Shown here: piece by piece, positions 12,196 to 25,099 of the stretch
Layout: each line of letters opens with the position of its first letter
Numbering within the stretch: the stretch's first letter is position 1
NCBI GenBank assembly: GCA_032622095.1
Contig: CP136063.1
Location: 143,673,950-143,737,949 of the forward strand
DNA length: 64,000 nt
Origin: Siphonodentalium dalli
Lineage: Eukaryota > Mollusca > Scaphopoda > Gadilida > Siphonodentaliidae
Direction: 5' to 3'
Position numbers and translations under genes: made by a program
Notes under the pieces: generated by a model
What the model saw: only the letters and a program-made list of their open reading frames with translations
What the model was told of the DNA's origin: nothing
Database searches by the model: none

Positions 12196-13669
12196 AAGCA
12201 GCTATATTTGTTTTTATTTTTACTTACAAGTATTATAACGATATCGATACGTGTCCATACGTGTATCATACCAGTGATAATCGCCTCGGTCTAATAATAG
12301 TACATTGGAGATGTCCTATTGCGGCAAGCGCCATTGCTTAATTTGTATTTGTATGGCGGTGTGCATTTTGTCGATTCGCGTTTTGTTGAGCCGTAATACT
12401 TGCAACACAGTAATGCATGTGCATATACCAGCCATGCATGTCATAGGCCGATGTCAGACATATCCAAGACATATCCGATCGACGCTGCGGTGCAAGACAG
12501 TATATCAATATAAGAGCACAAAACATTGACATGATAGTCAAATTTCTTCATAAACAATACCCGAGTGCGATTAATATTCTTCACAGCTCCCCATTATCAT
12601 GGATAACTATGCGCCCAACTCGCGCATCCCATGGTAATTGGTGTTGATCTGTTCGTCGGTTAGTCCCTTTGGCGCCGTCCTCGTCTTCCTAATCGGCTTG
12701 ACATCCCGTCGGAAATTATACGTTCCGACTCGGGAATTATCTTCCAGGAAATGCGCTAAAGCCGATCAGTGGCAGATATATGGGGATGATGTTGATATCT
12801 GTGAGAACAAATTCATGCGCTGCACATATACCGATATCACGAACAATGGTGAACTATTTACCCACCCACCCAATGTATGCATGTGTATCGGAACTATCTG
12901 ACAATTGGCTCGGTATAGAACCCATACATTTGACACCTAAATTGGTGAATGAACTAGATACAAACCTAAAACATGATGAGGTTTGTTCTATAACGAATCA
13001 ACACTATGCACCAAGTCAGACACAACTATCATTCAGATTCACTACTACTGTATATAACTTTAAAACTGCGTCTTCAAATACTGTATGCATGCAAGGCTCC
13101 CAACTTTAAGATTTTATTAAAACTACGTATCACTTTATGAGCTTCAAATATCCACACATTGTGTATCACTTTAAGAGTTATGACCATGTTCTACCAATAC
13201 AATTCAGAATAAAATTCTCAGTCAATCGAAATTCATTCAAATTTACTCAGGTTTTGATTTTGGATAGTAATCAGTTATTAATCAAACCATGGTATCTTCG
13301 AGAGTCATTTTACTCTTAACATACCTCGAGAACCACACTTGAAACAAACAAACCAAATACAAAGCCTCCTGGCCAGGACACCATCTGTTTGGAGAGTATT
13401 CAGGAAGTTTTTATTTATAGGTGGACCAACATGCAGCTTCGTTGCAGATGCATGAGCCTCATAACTCTTGTAGCGATGGTGGCATATGCTTCACGTGTAA
13501 ATACGACACTCTAAGGGTCGACTATTCTCTGCACAACTCCGACTTTACATAACTCTATCTCGCACAGGTTTTCTACTTCTCTTCATAGACATGTGGACAT
13601 ATTTTTTATGTTCAGTAGATGAAAACACGCGCATGCTGCATATACGGAGACATACCCCGTGTGCTCGAC
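12194..13669. other. No gene recognised
   Basis: Frames at 12305-12541, 12638-13109 and 13137-13319 are short, overlap on opposite strands and show no domain. Confidence 0.45.
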
Positions 13670-13675
13670 CTCGGC

Positions 13676-13840
13676 CTAAGAAAACTTAGACTGGGTGATT
13701 CCAAGATGACGATACTCCGTAACTTCGTCGATCCTTTGGTCACCAAGAAACAATGTACGCTCTCGATGTGCGTGTTCATTTGTCTCGGGCGCGAGAATGA
13801 TAAACGATATAGCCTCTTGATTAACTACGCGAAAGTGATA
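13676..13840 (-). pseudogene. Small LINE reverse-transcriptase scrap
   Basis: On the minus strand the peptide contains RTLFLGDQRI then EVTEYRHLGI. This is the motif found just after the RT palm in non-LTR retrotransposon ORF2 proteins (a short strand, then EY-x-LG). Only about 50 residues are recognisable, and the frame ends soon after. It lies downstream of, and is separate from, the larger LINE fragment starting at 13990. Confidence 0.4.
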
Positions 13841-13989
13841 CGATACGATACGATGTATTTGCATAAACACCAATAAAGGCAGTATGCTAACAATACAATT
13901 CATAATAAAATAATAATTAATAAACTATTACATGTGAACATGGCATGTCTAACTATATGTATTTTATTGTGTGATGGCAAGCATAATAT

Positions 13990-16183
13990 TCATTCAGAGC
14001 GCTTATCAAAGAAGCGCCGGACCAAGTTGCTGATTTTGCTGCTTATTTCAGGGTTATCATTTTTCATTACAAGATTAAATTTCTGATTGTTTGACATACT
14101 TGTAAAATAGCTGTGATATCTACCAACAATTTGGAAAACTTCATCTCTGAGATCGCAATAGTGTGGACATTCCACAATGAAATGATACTCATTTTCGATA
14201 TCAGAACCGGTCCTGCTTTAAGGCACAGTCTCTTCCCCTCCTTAATTATAGGCTGATGATGTCTACCTTTTTCAATAGCGAGTTTGTGATCACTAACACG
14301 GAGTTTTGTAAAACTGATCCTATCTTTTAAAGATGTTGTGTTTATTAAGTAAGTCTCTAAGACATAATCATTTTTGAACAATCTATATGTTCTGAGTTTA
14401 TTTTTATGGCCATCTCGTTTAGAGTCATCAAATATAGATCTCTTGAATTCTTTCACATGTTCTTCCTGGAGCTTACACTTGAGATTTCTAATGATACTAT
14501 ATATTTGGTTATTTAATGGAACCTGTAAATTTTTACAGCCAAATGCGTTTATCGTCCTGAATAAAGAGTTGCATTTGGCTTTCCTCATCACATGTTCAGA
14601 GACGGCTGATGCCATTAGTTTGTTTTTAGATACATTTGATAATTTTGCATCATAGTTAGCCATTTTGCATAATATTTCGACGGAACATGGATATCTACCG
14701 AGCTCTGCTCTGACTGCATGATTTGGAGCGTACTTACCTACTCCCAATATATGATTACAATAAGTAGTGTGTAACTTTTCGCAACTCAAACTATACTGGT
14801 TACTTCATGACGTGCCATGCTCACATCCGTATAATATGATTGGTTTGATCAATCTGTCAAATAATTTCAACAAGATATTCACTGAAGGAAATGCTGTTGC
14901 CCTGAATGCATTCAAAAGTGAGTACATAGCTTTTCTGACCGTTTTGAAAAAGAGTCTCTTGTGCTTTGGAAAACTTCCCATCATCTGACAATTTCATTCC
15001 CAGATATGTATAATCTTTAACGTTCTCAATTTGACTACTATTTATATTGAATACTGGAGAGTTAGTGAGATACTTAGATCCGAAAACAACACGTTTAGTT
15101 TTCTCCACGTTAAGTCTTAATCTTAATTTGTCCTGATAAGTATATTCCTCAAGCTTGTCAAGACATCTCTGTAAGCTCACCTGGCTTTCCGACACCAGAG
15201 CCAAATCGTCAGCAATGAGCAAATGGTTTAATTTGTAATTTAGAAGAGTGATGGCTTCACAATTGTCAAATATATTCTTAATATCCTCGATGAAAATTTT
15301 AAAGAGGTTTGGTGATAAAGTGAACCCTTGTAGTACGCCTACTTTAGAGAGACATGGGGGCCCTAATCCAATGCTTGTTTTGTAACATAGTAACTCGAAT
15401 TATACATTGATATAATGGGGTCAAAGATTTGTCCAGATATGCCTAATTTTTCCATTTTGATCATTAAAAGCGACCTATCAACAGCGTCAAACGCTTTTCT
15501 GAAATCGATAAAGGCAACGTACAGAGGTTTTCTAGCAGTGTTGTATTTAACCACGATTGTTTTCAACACAAACGCGCTATCTGTTGTGATCTTTCCTTCA
15601 CAAAAACCAAACTGATTATCACTTATTATTTCGTTGTCAAATAAAAACTTATTAAGCCGTCTATTGATAATTTTTTTAAACAATTGTCCTACCGCTGAAC
15701 TTACTGCAATAGCCCTATAATTATTTGGGTCAGTTCGATCACCTTTCTCGTAAATTAAACTAAGCACTGATCTACTCCAATCATTCGCATAATACCCCGA
15801 AGAAAGTATGTGATTAAATAGTTTAAGTATTTCGTCTATTAATAGCGGACCTATTGTTTTGATAAGTTCATTTGATACGTTATCCAGTCCTTTTGCCTTT
15901 CCGTTTTTCAACTCCCGGATTGCTGTGATAATTTCTTCCACGGTAAACGGGGAATTATTTATGCGATATTTTATAGCATTTGTGTTTTGGGGAACATAAT
16001 CTTGTGTGTTCATGATTGAATCTGGAGAATAAAGCTTGTTGAAAAAATCAACGACTTGTCTGGATCTAAATCATTAAACTGCGTTTTATTTTGTTTCAAT
16101 TTCCCTATAACATCCCAACTTTTTGGATCAGCACACTCGATTTTCTCAAGTTCATTATGAAAGTTTTGATAATTACTATAATA
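13990..16183 (-). pseudogene. LINE-A ORF2: reverse transcriptase and C-terminal part
   Basis: Non-LTR retrotransposon ORF2, read right to left. From 16013 the RT fingers and palm show KGDRTDPNNYRAIAV, DNQFGF and the catalytic-type VAFIDFRKAFD. After a frameshift near 15363 come GVLQGFTLSP and IADD, the second catalytic box, with IADD in place of the usual FADD. From 14789 the thumb and C-terminal region (LGVGKYAPN, ELGRYPCS) lead to a frameshifted Cys/His segment (ECPHYCDLR, about 14170). The reading frame also continues upstream of 16013 in another frame to the edge of the inserted transposon at 16183. At least three frameshifts make it dead. The endonuclease part of a LINE in the same orientation lies at 21082-22217, so both are probably one insertion later split. 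Confidence 0.85.
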
Positions 16184-19100
16184 GCTCATGGTGGTTTTGT
16201 ATGCACTTGTATGTCCAGAGCAAAACTCTTCACGAATCCACTAATTGAAGGTACACGAACAATATTTGGTTGGTGACACATTTCCCATTGAGGGTGAAAT
16301 AAGTCAAATGGCCACGCCCCTTTTTGCGCGAAGTACTACCACCCGCCGTGACAATATCTCCAGAACCGTTGGAAATAGGGGGTCGTGTGACCACTCAAAA
16401 TGTGCCACATTATGGGGGTCAGTAATAAATGTTCATATCCAAAAGTCAATGGTTTTTAAGATAATTGACAAAAAATAAAAAAATACATTTTTAAGGGCCT
16501 GAACCCCAATTTTGGGATTCAGCACTTTTATCTCAAAGTTGAGACTCCTATTAGAATTCTATTGACCTATATCCATCGGTGCCATATACAGGTATCATTT
16601 CTGATATTTTCTGTACCATTATCGGGTGGGATTGACCTTCAAGGAGCTCTTGACCCTGAAAATAAGGTTTTTGGATGAAATATATTGGTCGTAGAATGAA
16701 AAACAGACATTTTCCCAACAACAAAGATATTGAGGAAATCATCAATTATAGGGTATTTGATCAGTAACCTAAAACTCCTACAAAAAGGTTACCTGGTGAT
16801 ATAATTTGAATGTAGTTCATCTTTTGTTATCTAGATTTCATGGCCTTTGATGTGAGATGGCTGCCAAAATGGTTATAAATGGAATTACATATATCACATT
16901 AGCAATATACTTGTAAATGAGTTCAATGTGTTATTTTGTTTAAACTTATGGGAGAACAGGGTGTTTTTATGGTATGCTAATGTTGAATTGAAATATACTC
17001 AGCCCACAAGTAGGTTTAGTAAATGTTGAGTTACTACAATTTGATCAATCAGTATATTCGAGCAGGTTGTGTCTTTATCAGTCCCACATCAATTTTGATT
17101 GGCTGCATCACCATTCTGTATAAAGGTTCTACAATTTCCCTAACACGTACATTATTTTAGAACAAATAATGGCTAGCCTGGTATGATTGCCTATATTTAT
17201 ATCCTGATATATGTATATGTACACGTAGATGTATATTTGCCCTAAATTGTTTCTGGTTCAAATTTAGGAGTTTGTAAGAAAATAAGTCATAAGAAAGATG
17301 CAGTTGCAGTCATATTAAAATATATTGTCATGTTCAAAACTAACAAATACATGTCTATTGAATATTGGTGTGATATCCAGTAATAAAGACTAAAATAATC
17401 CTTCCGATTATTTTAGTCCAGTTATAATAAATCCACATATTAAAAATATAGGGCTTCCATACATACAGAATATTTTCCAACTTGACAATCGTTCCTTGTG
17501 TTCAACTGAGTGAGTACATGTGAGGTTCATGGAAATTTATTTGGCAAGCTTGATTCTAAAGTGTCTAGCTTTATGGGCTTGAAATTCCGAATGCAATCCT
17601 GTTGCGTTGTGAGCTCAGAGTGAGTTAGAAGAAAAATACAAGCATCAGTTGATATGCAGATATAAATACATACAAATCTACATTCTGCAGGTAGCCATGC
17701 TATGCAATCCTCCATCATGTTTCAACTTATCAAGGAAAATGATCACATTACCAATGACTATGATAGTCAGATGTTTTTGTAGATTTTGTAGATTTGTGGA
17801 TGTTGTAGATTTTGTAGATTTCTGGATGTTGTAATGCAATATTGATCTCCATTATAGTTGCACAAATTTATTTTTCATTTCGTCCCTTTAAATTGACTTT
17901 TATTTTTTATGTATGTATATGTGCCACTCCAAAAATGTCATTAAAATTACTGTAAACCGTTTGGTTTGATGTTATAGGCACCGGAGATATATATATATAT
18001 ACTTTACATGTCAAATATTGTGAACCCTGCAGGTACATGTATGTGTGTCAGTCGCCTTATGTGTGTGGTGTACATGCAGTAACTACATGTATATTCTAGT
18101 GAAATTTATGGTCTGCACCCTGCAGTATTTCAAAAACATGCTATGGCCATGCCTACATATACATATGTACACTGATTCTAACACAATGATTGTCAGGTTA
18201 TAATGTTTGAGGAAAGTTACTATGTATTTTTCATTTGTGTTGCATTTGTCAATATTAATGGGTCCCAGGAGACCAGATGTTACTAGTGCAGAGCCCATGT
18301 TATTTTCATGAGACTGGTGGACTTCATGTCTATACTCCTAAATAAACATGACTCTGAGTCTTATCAGACCAAGACAGTAGTGTGTAGGTTTTACTAGAAT
18401 TATATTTAGAAAAGACTCAACCATTATTTTTCCACTGCCCTATATATCACAATATATTCATTTGGCAGTATTCATCCCAAGTTTAGTGGTGATGCTAATA
18501 AATTTGGTATGATAGTCAGGTAGAGCAAAGCGATCTGAACAAATCGAGGATAAGCCACTATGTGTAGAAAACATTAAAAACATGTATATTGTGAAATATT
18601 TTAATAATGGGTGCTGGTTTTTACAAACTGGCCATAATTGAGATGACTATTCCTGTTGTTTGCCAAACATCAGCGTACACATTAACTATTTTGACGTTAT
18701 ATGTTCTTGAATGTTTCATACAGACACTGACTTTTGCACAAATTGCTCGGATTAGCCAAACAATGCAAAAATAACCAACTTTAGGTAAAATGATGGTACT
18801 ATTTCTTGACAGAATCGCTTTGACCTACAAACATCATAGCAATCCAACAGTACCCATCAGCATAATATAAAATTAGCAGTAGCACTTAACCTCGGTGGTA
18901 TTGAAAATGAAAAGATCTTTAAAATGGTAAGTTATGAGGGCTATTAGGTATTATGAACAATTATGTTAGTGAAATTATAGACCCCCATCTTCTCCAACCT
19001 GCAAGTGCTGCAACTAATGTGGGACTGACAAAGGCTCATTCTACTATTGATTGAATAGTGATGATTCCATCATTTCCTGAAACTTTTTGTGAGATGGGGT

Positions 19101-20253
19101 GTCCTTTTGAAGAATTGATTACTTCTGAAATATATACTGGTATATATGGTCATCTCTCATCTGATTACAACATGTTTTTACTATACCCAGATGCAATACC
19201 CATTTAAAGATCGCAACATATGACTGCTGCATGAAGCAAACAGCTGGTCATTCGATTTATTAAAAGTGTTTAGCATGTTTCATAGCTTGGTATGTTAAAT
19301 CAGATCAGCTGTTAAATGTTGATAACAAATTTTGAAAACCTGTTTTGTTCAATCTGTACATTTCTGTTGATTAGAACACAATTGTTACCTGATTTTTGGT
19401 AAAGCACACCAGTTTCCAAGGCATGTTCAGTCGGGAAGAGCTCATGTTGTGTTTCGGGGTCAACACATCATCAGCAGCAATTTCCAGCTAATCCCATTGT
19501 GTGTGGTCAATTGTGCTATTAAGTCGATCAGAGAATGCGGATAGTTCTTTAAAAAGTGTCATACATATGATGTGGCCTTGGTGATATTGTATACTTGTGG
19601 TGCGTAACATGCTGAAATCGGTTTTTGTCAATTATCTTAAAAACATTGACTTTTGGATATGAAAATGTATTACTGACCCCCATAATGTGGATTTTCAGGG
19701 TCAAGAGCTCCTTGAAGGTCAATCCCATCCGATAATGGTACAGACATTATACCTGTATGTGGCACCGATGGATATAGATCAATAAAATTCTAATTGGGGG
19801 CTCAGCTTTGAGATAAAAGTGCTGAACCCCAAAATTTTGGGGTTCAGGCCCTTAAAAATGGATTTTTTTTGGTTTTTGGCAATTATCTTAAAAACCATTG
19901 ACTTTTGGATATGAAAATGTATTACTGACTCCCCATAAAGCGGCCATTCCGCACATTTTGAGTGGTCGCACGACCCCTATGTCCAACGGTTCTGGAGATA
20001 TAGTCACGGCGGGTGGTAGTACTTCGCGCAAAAAGGGCGTGGCCATTTGACCAATTTCGCCCTCAATGGGAAATGTGTCACCAACCAAATATTTTTCGTG
20101 TACCTTCAGTTAGTGGATTCGTGAAGAGTTTTGCTCTGGACATACACGTGCATACAAAACCACCATGACTAGTGTTCGCGCTGTCGGTAGCCAAATTAGC
20201 CAATGGCTAATCTTTTTCGAATTTGGCTAATAAAAATTTCATGGTCCATGAGC
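16184..20253. mobile_element. Long-TIR DNA transposon M1, non-autonomous (Mutator-like?)
   Basis: Begins GCTCATGGTGGTTTTGTATG and ends with its complement CCATGAGC at 20253. Terminal inverted repeats run about 490 bp (16184-16670 and about 19683-20168), with an extra insertion at the right tip. Flanks TACTATAATA (16174-16183) and TACTAGAGTA (20254-20263) agree at 8 of 10 positions and are read as an aged 10-bp target duplication. The interior (about 16.7-19.6 kb) has no transposase frame. The interior aligns in reverse orientation with M2 at 58908-63698. TIR length and a 9-10-bp duplication fit Mutator-like elements, but family assignment is inference. It lies inside LINE-A. Confidence 0.75.
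20169..20245. mobile_element. 77-bp insertion inside the right tip of M1
   Basis: The M1 tip CCATGA occurs twice, at 20163-20168 and 20246-20251, on either side of a 77-bp block absent from both M2 ends. The block contains TAGCCAAATTAGCCAATGGC and AATTTGGCTAA. A 6-bp direct flank suggests insertion of a small or truncated element with a CCATGA duplication. Confidence 0.6.
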
Positions 20254-20263
20254 TACTAGAGTA

Positions 20264-21081
20264 AATACTGTTTCCGCTTAAACTTCACTTCCCTCTTGTA
20301 TTTTTTTTTTCAAAGTAAAATATTTCACCCTCAGACTGTCATTAAACGGATTACTTCTCATATCGCGAATAGGGGAGCATCTCACTTTGCCGACGGCTAT
20401 TGTTTCCGGGGGTACCTGCAAGAGGTGGAGATAATCCCTTACTTCAATCATTTTCCGCTTATAGTCTATTCCTCTTTTCTTTTGGTGTTTTAATGATTTG
20501 TCCTCTCTTTTGGTAGGTTTTTAAATATTTGTCAATTTGGGAACGATGGTTTTGGAACCTTTGGTGCGGATTCAATGTTGATGTCAGGAAATAATCTATG
20601 TCATGTTTTATTTATTTATTGATGCAAAATAATTAATAAAATACATACAAGGAGATAACAAACATATAACAAATACACGACAATACTTTAACAAAAAGCT
20701 CAATGGCGAACACATTTAGCGATTGAATCTAAGTATTCTACAACGTCGATCTCGTTTTACCTGAATATTCTCTTGAAATGTCTAAGAGACGCGTTAACTG
20801 CCCGATATTTTCTTCTCTGTGGTTGAACTCTGCCGCCACCAGTCAGTTGAAGTATCGTCGATTCTGTATATCTTTTTTAATGTGGTCGATCAAGTCGAAT
20901 ATATTTGGTTTTGAAATTAGAACGCTCTTTATTGTCTGGCGTTTTGTTTAGAGAAGAATGGATGCTCTTTATAAGAATTTGAAATAAGAAAATGCATGTG
21001 TCGTACCTGGTCAGAATCGGCTAGATGGTTGTGTTGACTCATTGAAGAACTAACTATCTCGTTCTTTGTGTCTAAGTCATT
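20264..21081. other. Unassigned stretch between M1 and the LINE-A endonuclease
   Basis: No domain seen. AT-rich tracts (TTTTATTTATTTATTG near 20608) resemble the reverse complement of a retroelement tail. A minus-strand frame of about 45 codons continues immediately past the stop of the endonuclease fragment and may be remaining LINE sequence. Confidence 0.35.
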
Positions 21082-22217
21082 TTAAAGACATTTACATCCA
21101 TCATCAAACCACATTCTTTTACGTTTATTTTTCATTTTATTATTTCGAATAAGCTTACATGCGTCTAAATTTATCGCTTCAATAACAGACATAAAATAAT
21201 TCGTCGCAGACTCAACGCCATTATCATCATTTCCATAGAATTTCATTTTAAAATCTGTTATTTGCTTCTGAATTTCGGGACGTTTAACAGAGGAAATAGC
21301 CCTTTGTTTGCTTTCTTCTGTCCACTTAATTTTGAATCGCTGCATAGAAAATTCATGTTTTCGTTTCTTTTCGCCGATTGCCTTTGTGCCATAATTGAAA
21401 TATGCAGCCAGTTGACAATGATCAGAATACTCACAGGGTAACTTAACACAAAAATAACTAACATCAGAAATATATCTGTTTGAGACGAGTATATAATCAA
21501 TCACACTAGCTCCCTTGTATTGGTAACTGTTAAAATGTCCTAGATTGTCACCAATGATACGACCGTTCAAAATTCGGATACCGGCTTTAATGCAAACTGA
21601 TAGTAACTGGTTAGCAAAAGAATTGACCTTCGAGTCCATATTAACCATTTATTGTGATGTATCTATAATATAGCTATCCGGCAGTGGTATGTGTTTATCA
21701 TTGTCCCCCGCAACGTGGTCCAGCTTACTTCCGGTTCTGGCATTCAATCACACTAACAAGATCTTCGCTCTGATATTCAATAAGACTCGTTTCAATTTCA
21801 CCAAATATATTTTCATCTATTTCTCTTGATTCCCAGTAACTAGAATTTATTGGAGGTAAGTACCAAGACACAAACACTATTGATTTACCGTTCAACTTGA
21901 ATAATTCGCCCTGAAACTCCACAAATATGGCTAACTCCCCAATAAATTGAATTTTTTTGACAAAGCGCTTATATTTCTTACGAAAATAGAATGCAATGCC
22001 TCCACGCCCGCCAGTTTGGCGAGTAAGTTGAACAGACTCACTCATATCCCGGGATATCGATGTCATTCTTATCTTGATGCCATGTTTCAATTAGTGTTAA
22101 GAAGTCATACTTTGTCAACTTATTTTTTAAATCATCGTCTAACGACTTGAATCCTTGTACATTCCACACGGAATAGGACACCTCGTTCATTTGGTGCGTA
22201 TCATTTGATTGTGTCAT
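21082..22217 (-). pseudogene. LINE-A ORF2: AP-type endonuclease domain
   Basis: Read right to left, the frame starts at 22217 or 22190 (ATG), with VSYSVWNVQGF and LIETWH. These are the opening strand and the metal-binding Glu of exonuclease-endonuclease-phosphatase domains. After a frameshift near 22020 come RGGIAFYFRK and SWYLPPINS. The expected GDFN box is degraded (SVIECQNRK, about 21735). From 21648 follow SVIDYILVS and the catalytic-type YSDHCQLAAYF. It ends at a stop after MWFDDGC. No ORF1 is recognisable upstream. The domain would nick DNA for target-primed reverse transcription; the breaks make this copy inactive. Confidence 0.85.
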
Positions 22218-23549
22218 TTTAAATATATTGGTTACTACTGCCGAAGTTGAAATAGCGACTGAATAAGAAGATGAATAATTTCGGAATTATAAATTCGGAA
22301 GCTCGATTAATATAAAATAATATGTGACATATGAAAATGAATAATAATCTGTCTAACACCACTAAATCACAAACGTCCGATGAACACTGTATAAGTATAA
22401 TTGTGTCATACATTATTTTTCAATTAAAATAATTATTCTTTATATTGGATATATATGCACTTGTCTGAACTCATTATTTATAGCAACTCCACTGAATACT
22501 TTGATTAAAAGTAATTACTCCCAAAAGTAATGCATGCATTCGTTATGAGCAGAATTAACAAAGTCCTTTCTGACTGTAAAATCACTTTTACAATTGACTA
22601 GCGTCTACCATGTATATGTTGACAAATACCTTCTTTTCGGAAGATAAAATGATTTAAATTTAAATTTATGTTTTTCTGAAAATCTAATTCATAACATACT
22701 TTGATTGCATACCTATGAATACAATGTATAACACAATTCTTTTCATACGACTTATTGATCAATGTGTAAAGGCAAAAATTATGTAAGAGTTGTACACAAG
22801 CGTGATATCTGACGTTTCATTTCTGTTAATTCTTTACGCATATCTGGATGTTGAGTGTTAGACGATCTACCATTCCTTGCAAAGCTGGTATCGTTGGAAC
22901 GAAACTTATTACTGGCGTATGTGACAATTTATAAATGTTGGCGTGTTATTATAGGTAGGCGGGACTAAAATGGAAATCGCGCATGATATATTCGCATTAT
23001 GCGTGACAAGTGGTACCGATTACTTGTGGATTAGAAAGTAAAATTGTTCTATATATACCATGATGAGAGTTAATCTCGTTTGACTTTAACATGAATCGAA
23101 TTGGGAAAGTATCCACATGAATACGGTTGATGTAGCGTTATTCTCGTTCTAGTTAACCTGTACCAAAATGAAACCCTTTCTACCTAAACGCGGCTGATCT
23201 GATTAGGAAGCGAAACAAGTTAGGTAATCATCCGCGAGGAAAGTGAGATCTTTTGTAGGGGATCCAAGAAACGCAGAAAACAGCTGAAGGCGTGACCATT
23301 GGTCTAGGCACATGAGGCATTCGATGCCAAACACGTCAATGCTATGATACTGCATGGCAGTGTGAATAAATATGTAACAATGACTGGTAGTCTAACAACA
23401 AGTGTTCTACTACACATGGGTATATAGTTATAGATAGTACATGCACTTACAAAGACCACTATCTCCGAACGTTGTGTGTGCGTGTATACGACCAACAAGT
23501 AAGGCAATATACTTTTATTCTGTAAATTGTAAGCATAATTTCCATACAC
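22218..23549. other. No gene recognised
   Basis: AT-rich. The frames at 22219-22413 and 23304-23549 (minus) show no domain. There is no evidence of a LINE ORF1 despite the endonuclease start at 22217. Confidence 0.45.
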
Positions 23550-25090
23550 CGACCCCGCGTGGGCCCGGGTAGAAAATATCTACCTCCACACGGCGAGGGG
23601 TAAGAATCCCCTAATGTGGCACCCTATTTGCCGCTGTGTGCATCCGGTGAGGTGTGGTGTAGGAGTCCTGGAGGTACTAGGGAGGCCGTATCACGTGAGG
23701 CTTCAACCTGCGGATGCGGCTAGGTCATGGCCCTCTTTTGTCCAACAGACGGGTGGTTGAGTCACGCCTCTCCACAGTGTTTCAGGTTACATTTATTCCA
23801 ACTGTTCTATTATATTTCAGGTGTATAGTTGTGTCTTCTTTTTTTCATGTATGTTTCTTTCGTGTCATGTCTGTTTGCATTTCGTCTCCATCACTGTTAA
23901 ATGTTTCAATTTTGTACTGCTACCCGGAGGCTGCTGTATTCAGTGGCTAAACGGGTCATCGCTTCAGCTATGTACCAGTCTTTGGCCCGACCATAATATG
24001 GCGGGTATACCGAGGCGGCTGCCGGGCTAGTTATCGATTATTTGATTTTCATACGGCAACTCATAACAAACAAAAACGTAAGAATGACCACCCGCCAAGC
24101 TCCACTGATGCTGAGGTCTATCCTCAGTACTTGGCACTTGGTTTTGATCCAGATGTCAAGACACATTCTGTATTTGTGATTGATAAAACGCTCCAAACCA
24201 TAGCCGGACAATTCAAATATCTCAAACCGATCAGGACTTGGCCACTGAGTGGCTCTCTTCTGATCGAATGTTTAAGACAAATTCAAGCTGACGCTCTTGT
24301 GCAATTAACAACTATTGCACAAACACCAGTGTTGGTTACTTCTCACTGACATTGAACAGTATCAGAGCTACACATTGAGATGCTTTAAATGTCAAAGGTA
24401 TGGTCATGGCCAGGAACATTGGAAAAAACTGAAGAAACCACATCTGCGTGATGTTCTATTTCTGGTCATGATCATAAGGATTATACGAATCTTAAGAAAT
24501 GTTCAAACTGTCAAGGTGCACATGCTGCAATGGATCGCTTATTTCGGACTATGAATTATAGATTCAACGATGCAAATCTGAGAAGCACTTGTCATATATA
24601 GGTGCTAAGAATGTAGTTGGTCCTCGACCATTCATTCCACATGTCACATACTCAACAATCGTGTCTACCAAAAAGTGTTTTGATGCCAGAACTCGGACAG
24701 ATTCAAATCAAACTCGTCAGTATATGACTACATATAGCAACATCAAATATTATAAATACCTTTTCACTGTAAACTCTGATTTTAAAAGCTACTTTACATA
24801 TTTCGACGTGGGTCCTTGGTAATTTCGTGTTCTTTAGTTGCTATTTATTATCTATTCTTGCACTACTTGTATACGTTTTATAGTATGATTACACACTAGT
24901 CAGTTCTTGAATTCATATTCCTGACTCTAAATGTAAACATTCCTCTTGGGTACTTTATTTGTACATAGCTCATCGTTGCATTGTTTTAATCTAATACACT
25001 GTCTGATTTCTCAACACAGTTGCTTTGCTACGACTGGTTTGTTCTTGGTCGTTGGCTAAAACAACGTTAAACCCTCAATCAATCAATAGA
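23550..25090 (+). pseudogene. LINE-C copy 1: 5' region, ORF1 remnant, 3' tail
   Basis: The 5' region (GCGTGGGCCCGGGTAGA, CCCCTAATGTGGCACC, GGAGTCCTGGAGGTACT) is also present at 52758-52935. From about 24050 there is an ORF1/Gag-like frame with SVFVIDKTLQ, then a nucleocapsid-type knuckle CFKCQRYGHGQEHW near 24383, with Trp where the last Cys is expected. This is the arrangement of jockey-type LINE ORF1 proteins, which coat the RNA. Frameshifts separate the pieces. No ORF2 lies between ORF1 and the 3' end. The 3' end is marked by CAACGTTAAACCCTC and a (CAAT)n tail near 25080. It is an internally deleted copy. Confidence 0.65.
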
Positions 25091-25099
25091 TCCTACATC

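Noticed and set aside
16690-19600. Transposase within M1
   Set aside because: No frame above about 70 codons and no DDE-type motif. The matching interior of M2 is also without one.
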